Source of the DNA: Nocardiopsis kunsanensis DSM 44524
GTDB lineage: Bacteria; Actinomycetota; Actinomycetes; Streptosporangiales; Streptosporangiaceae
DNA: 64,000 nt
Assembly (NCBI RefSeq): GCF_000340965.1
Contig: NZ_ANAY01000012.1
Span: 1-64,000, forward strand
Reading direction: 5' to 3'
The translations under genes were made by a program, and so were the position numbers. The notes under the pieces were generated by a model. That model did not search any database. It was not told where the DNA came from and was given only the letters and a program-made list of their open reading frames with translations. Shown here one piece after another: positions 61,715 through 64,000 of this stretch (position 1 is its first letter; each line of letters starts with the position of its first letter).

Positions 61715-62782
61715 TTACGACTGTGCGGCTTCGAGCCTCTCCTTGGTGTCGGCCTCCGTCAATGCGCGGATGACCCCGTCCAGCTCGCCGTCGAGGACCT
61801 GGTCGAGGTTGTAGGCCTTGTAGTTGACCCGGTGGTCGGAGATGCGGTTCTCCGGGAAATTGTAGGTGCGCACCCGCTCGGAGCGGTCGACGGTGCGGAC
61901 CTGGCTCTTGCGCTCGGCCGCGGCCTCGGCGTCGACGCTGGCCTGGGCCTCGGCGTAGATGCGGGCGCGCAGGATCCGCAGGGCCTGTTCCTTGTTCTGG
62001 AGCTGGCTCTTCTCGTTCTGGCAGGAGGCCACGATCCCGGTGGGCAGGTGGGTGATCCGCACGGCCGAGTCGGTGGTGTTGACGCTCTGGCCGCCGGGTC
62101 CGGAGGAGCGGTAGACGTCGATGCGCAGGTCGTTGTCGTGGATCTGGACCTCGATCTCCTCGGCCTCGGGGACCACGAGCACGCCGGCGGCCGAGGTGTG
62201 GATGCGCCCCTGGGACTCGGTCACGGGCACACGCTGCACACGGTGCACACCGCCCTCGAACTTGAGCACCGGCCAGACCCCGGTACCGGGTTCGGGGTTG
62301 CCCTTGTTCTTGAAGGCGATGGTGATGTCCTTGTAGCCGCCGAGGTCGGAGTGGGTGGCGTTGATGACCTCGGTCTTGAAGCCCAGGCGTTCGGCGTAGC
62401 GCAGGTACATGCGGACCAGGTCGCCGGCGAACAGTGCGGACTCCTCGCCGCCCTCGCCGGCCTTGACCTCCATGATGAGGTTCTTCTCGTCGGCGGGGTC
62501 GCGCGGGATCAGCAGCACTCGCAGGCGCTCGGTGAGCTCGTCGGCCTGCTGGGACAGACGGTCGGCCTCTTCGGCGAAGGCGGGGTCCTCCGACGCGAGT
62601 TCACGCGCGGCCTCGATGTCCTTCTCGACCTCGTTGAGCTGGCGGTAGGTCTCGATGATGGGGGTCAGGTGCGAATACCTCTTGCCGAGTGTGCGTGCCT
62701 TGTTCGGTTCGGCGTGCACCTCGGGATCGGCGAGCTGCTGTTCCAGCTCGTAGTACTCCCCCAGAAGGTCGTCCAGCTTCAC
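61715..62782 (-). CDS. prfA: Peptide chain release factor 1
   Basis: Recognises UAA and UAG; 355 residues. The codon-recognising P186-V-T188 tripeptide and catalytic GGQ (230-232) are both present. The GTG at 62782 is chosen as the family start; the open frame upstream is not conserved. Substrate of the next gene, prmC. Confidence 0.96.
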   Translation of the reverse strand: MKLDDLLGEYYELEQQLADPEVHAEPNKARTLGKRYSHLTPIIETYRQLNEVEKDIEAARELASEDPAFAEEADRLSQQADELTERLRVLLIPRDPADEKNLIMEVKAGEGGEESALFAGDLVRMYLRYAERLGFKTEVINATHSDLGGYKDITIAFKNKGNPEPGTGVWPVLKFEGGVHRVQRVPVTESQGRIHTSAAGVLVVPEAEEIEVQIHDNDLRIDVYRSSGPGGQSVNTTDSAVRITHLPTGIVASCQNEKSQLQNKEQALRILRARIYAEAQASVDAEAAAERKSQVRTVDRSERVRTYNFPENRISDHRVNYKAYNLDQVLDGELDGVIRALTEADTKERLEAAQS

Positions 62783-62856
62783 TGTGCCACGTTCCCGTCT
62801 TGTGTCGCTTGCCTCGCCTGCGTGTGTGCCGCCCCGTGCCGGGCGGACACTGTGCA

Positions 62857-62883
62857 CCGGCGGCGCCGAGTCGGCGCCGCCGG
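62857..62883 (-). terminator. Terminator after rpmE
   Basis: Perfect 13-bp inverted repeat CCGGCGGCGCCGA / TCGGCGCCGCCGG with one base at the centre, 14 nt past the rpmE stop. Read-through into prfA is likely needed or a separate prfA promoter exists. Confidence 0.75.
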
Positions 62884-62896
62884 AGAGCGGGCAGCG

Positions 62897-63112
62897 CTAC
62901 TTGGCGGCGCGCTTACCGAAGCGCTTCTCGAAGCGGGCGACCCGGCCACCGGTGTCGAGGATCTTCTGCTTGCCGGTGTAGAACGGGTGGCACTCGGAGC
63001 ACACGTCCGTACGCAGTTCGCCCGCAGTCAGGGTGCTCCGCGTGACGAAGTGGGCTCCGCAAGTGCAGGTCACCTCGGTCGGAACGTACTCGGGGTGGAT
63101 GTCGGACTGCAT
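62897..63112 (-). CDS. rpmE: Ribosomal protein L31, zinc-binding type
   Basis: A 71-residue ribosomal protein of the C+ type: Cys16, Cys18, Cys38 and Cys41 coordinate zinc. Bacteria often keep a second, cysteine-free L31 under Zur control; it is not in this window. AGGAG lies before the ATG. Confidence 0.96.
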   Translation of the reverse strand: MQSDIHPEYVPTEVTCTCGAHFVTRSTLTAGELRTDVCSECHPFYTGKQKILDTGGRVARFEKRFGKRAAK

Positions 63113-63304
63113 GGTGTGTCTCCTCTTCAGGGGCGCAGCCGCCGGACGCATGCCGAGCCCGCCACCAGGGGTGGTCGGTCGAATCGGGCCATGCGCGAAC
63201 CGGTGCCGCGGCGATCTGGATAGTCAGGACGGCGGCCCCGGGAAAGGGGCGGACCAGTCCTCGTTACCAGTTTGCCAGATTCACAACGATGCCGGGACCA
63301 GTCC

Positions 63305-64000
63305 CTATTCCGAACGGCTCCCTCCACGGTCCGGCCGCGGCAGCCGTGTGTGCTCGGGGACCGGCAGACGGGCGTCCCGGCGTCTGAGCAGGGCGAGCAG
63401 GGCGGCCAGAGCGATCAGTGTCACGGCCAGCAGGGCCGTGCCCGCATGCAGAGCGATCCCGTGGACCAACACGTAGGCCAGGGACCCGGCGATCAGCAGG
63501 TAGTAGGCCATCGGCAGCACGGTCTGGCGGAGTACGTCCCCCTCCCGGCCCACGAGACCGACCACAGCGGAGGCGGCGACGACGTTGTGCACGGTGATCA
63601 TGTTGCCCGCGGCACCGCCGACGGCCTGTGCGGCCACGACCGACTCCGGGGGCACGGCGATGCGTTCGGCGGTGGCGTGCTGGAACAGGGAGAACATGAG
63701 GTTGGAGATGGTGTTGGACCCGGCCACGAAAGCACCGAGCGCACCGATCCAGGGGCCGATCAGCGGCCAGCTCGTGCCGCCGAGTTCGGCTGCCCCCGCG
63801 GCCAGGGTAAGCGGCATGCTCTCCAGGTCCGCCTGCCCGAAGTCGGCCCCCGTGTTGATGAAGACCCGCACCAGGGGTACGGCGAAGAGCAGGGCGACGG
63901 CGGCCCCGGCCAGCTGGGAACCGGCCGTCCTCCAGGAGTCGAGGATCTGGCGCCCGCTCATCCGGTGGAGTACGTAGGTCACCGCACACACCAGGACGAA
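63305..64000 (-). CDS. L-lactate permease, 3' part (truncated by window edge)
   Basis: The last 231 residues of a LctP/LldP-family permease. Membrane segments and the family stretch GSNTISNLMFSLFQHATAERIA...AAQAVGGAAGNMITVHNVVAA are clear. The frame is open to the last base of the window, so the start lies beyond. The gene is on the same strand as rpmE, separated by 192 bp. Confidence 0.9.
   Translation of the reverse strand, partial: FVLVCAVTYVLHRMSGRQILDSWRTAGSQLAGAAVALLFAVPLVRVFINTGADFGQADLESMPLTLAAGAAELGGTSWPLIGPWIGALGAFVAGSNTISNLMFSLFQHATAERIAVPPESVVAAQAVGGAAGNMITVHNVVAASAVVGLVGREGDVLRQTVLPMAYYLLIAGSLAYVLVHGIALHAGTALLAVTLIALAALLALLRRRDARLPVPEHTRLPRPDRGGSRSE

Overview
The window is chromosomal DNA from a high-GC actinomycete, probably a Nocardiopsis-like member of the Streptosporangiales (the genus is an inference). 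Support comes from the strong G/C bias at third codon positions, many GTG/TTG starts, actinobacterial marker genes (NucS mismatch endonuclease, mycothiol-dependent formaldehyde dehydrogenase, class E sortase, DUF3039, DUF2550, a Scy/FilP-type coiled-coil protein, CysO/CysM/Mec) and frequent leaderless transcripts. No insertion sequence, prophage, CRISPR array, rRNA or tRNA was recognised. The only accessory-looking modules are a MazF-type toxin with a ribbon-helix-helix partner, an arsenic operon and a small HATPase unit.

Layout. 0.4-4.7 kb (minus): rdgB, rph, an MBL hydrolase and the protein-thiocarboxylate cysteine pathway cysM-cysO-mec. 4.8-6.8 kb (plus): NAD salvage pncB and pncA. 6.9-16.7 kb: trpS, the toxin-antitoxin pair, a secreted M43 metalloprotease, an SF2 helicase, a sortase E unit, DUF3039, AlgH, malic enzyme and a cytidylate-kinase-like protein. 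17-29 kb: a thioredoxin-fold/TPR protein and an acyl-CoA block (isobutyryl-CoA mutase-type large subunit, MarR, MeaB, thiolase, methylmalonyl-CoA epimerase, Scy-like protein, later 3-hydroxyacyl-CoA dehydrogenase), ending with nucS. 29.5-33.8 kb (plus): ABC exporter plus two-component system with overlapping starts and stops. 34-39 kb: secreted M28 peptidase, cobalamin adenosyltransferase and formaldehyde detoxification. 39.2-46 kb: a possible 19-codon leader ORF with a hairpin, an 1827-residue single-chain biotin-dependent acyl-CoA carboxylase, fabI and a NUDIX gene. 46-50 kb: HATPase unit and ars genes with arsI. 49.8-58.5 kb (minus): the complete F1Fo ATP synthase operon atpI-atpZ-B-E-F-H-A-G-D-C and DUF2550. 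58.7-64 kb (minus): wecA-like, ywlC, prmC, prfA, rpmE and the 3' part of a lactate permease gene.

How the genes fit together. Odd-chain and branched-chain acyl-CoA metabolism links IcmA-type mutase, its G-protein chaperone MeaB, the adenosyltransferase that makes AdoCbl, the epimerase, thiolase, FadB and the large carboxylase. CysO, CysM and Mec form one sulfur-carrier pathway. MscR and its MBL partner are a mycothiol-linked detoxification pair, and the arsenate reductase is probably mycothiol-dependent too. Ten genes have a TANNNT -10 hexamer exactly 6 or 7 nt before the start codon and so are predicted to be leaderless.

The most interesting signals are the eukaryote-like single-chain carboxylase with its leader ORF/hairpin, the CysO carrier whose Gly-Gly is masked by Ser-Arg, the toxin operon whose antitoxin frame has no canonical start, the mutase with isobutyryl-CoA-type active-site residues, the hairpin between atpD and atpC, and the 11-nt-period repeat upstream of the atp operon.
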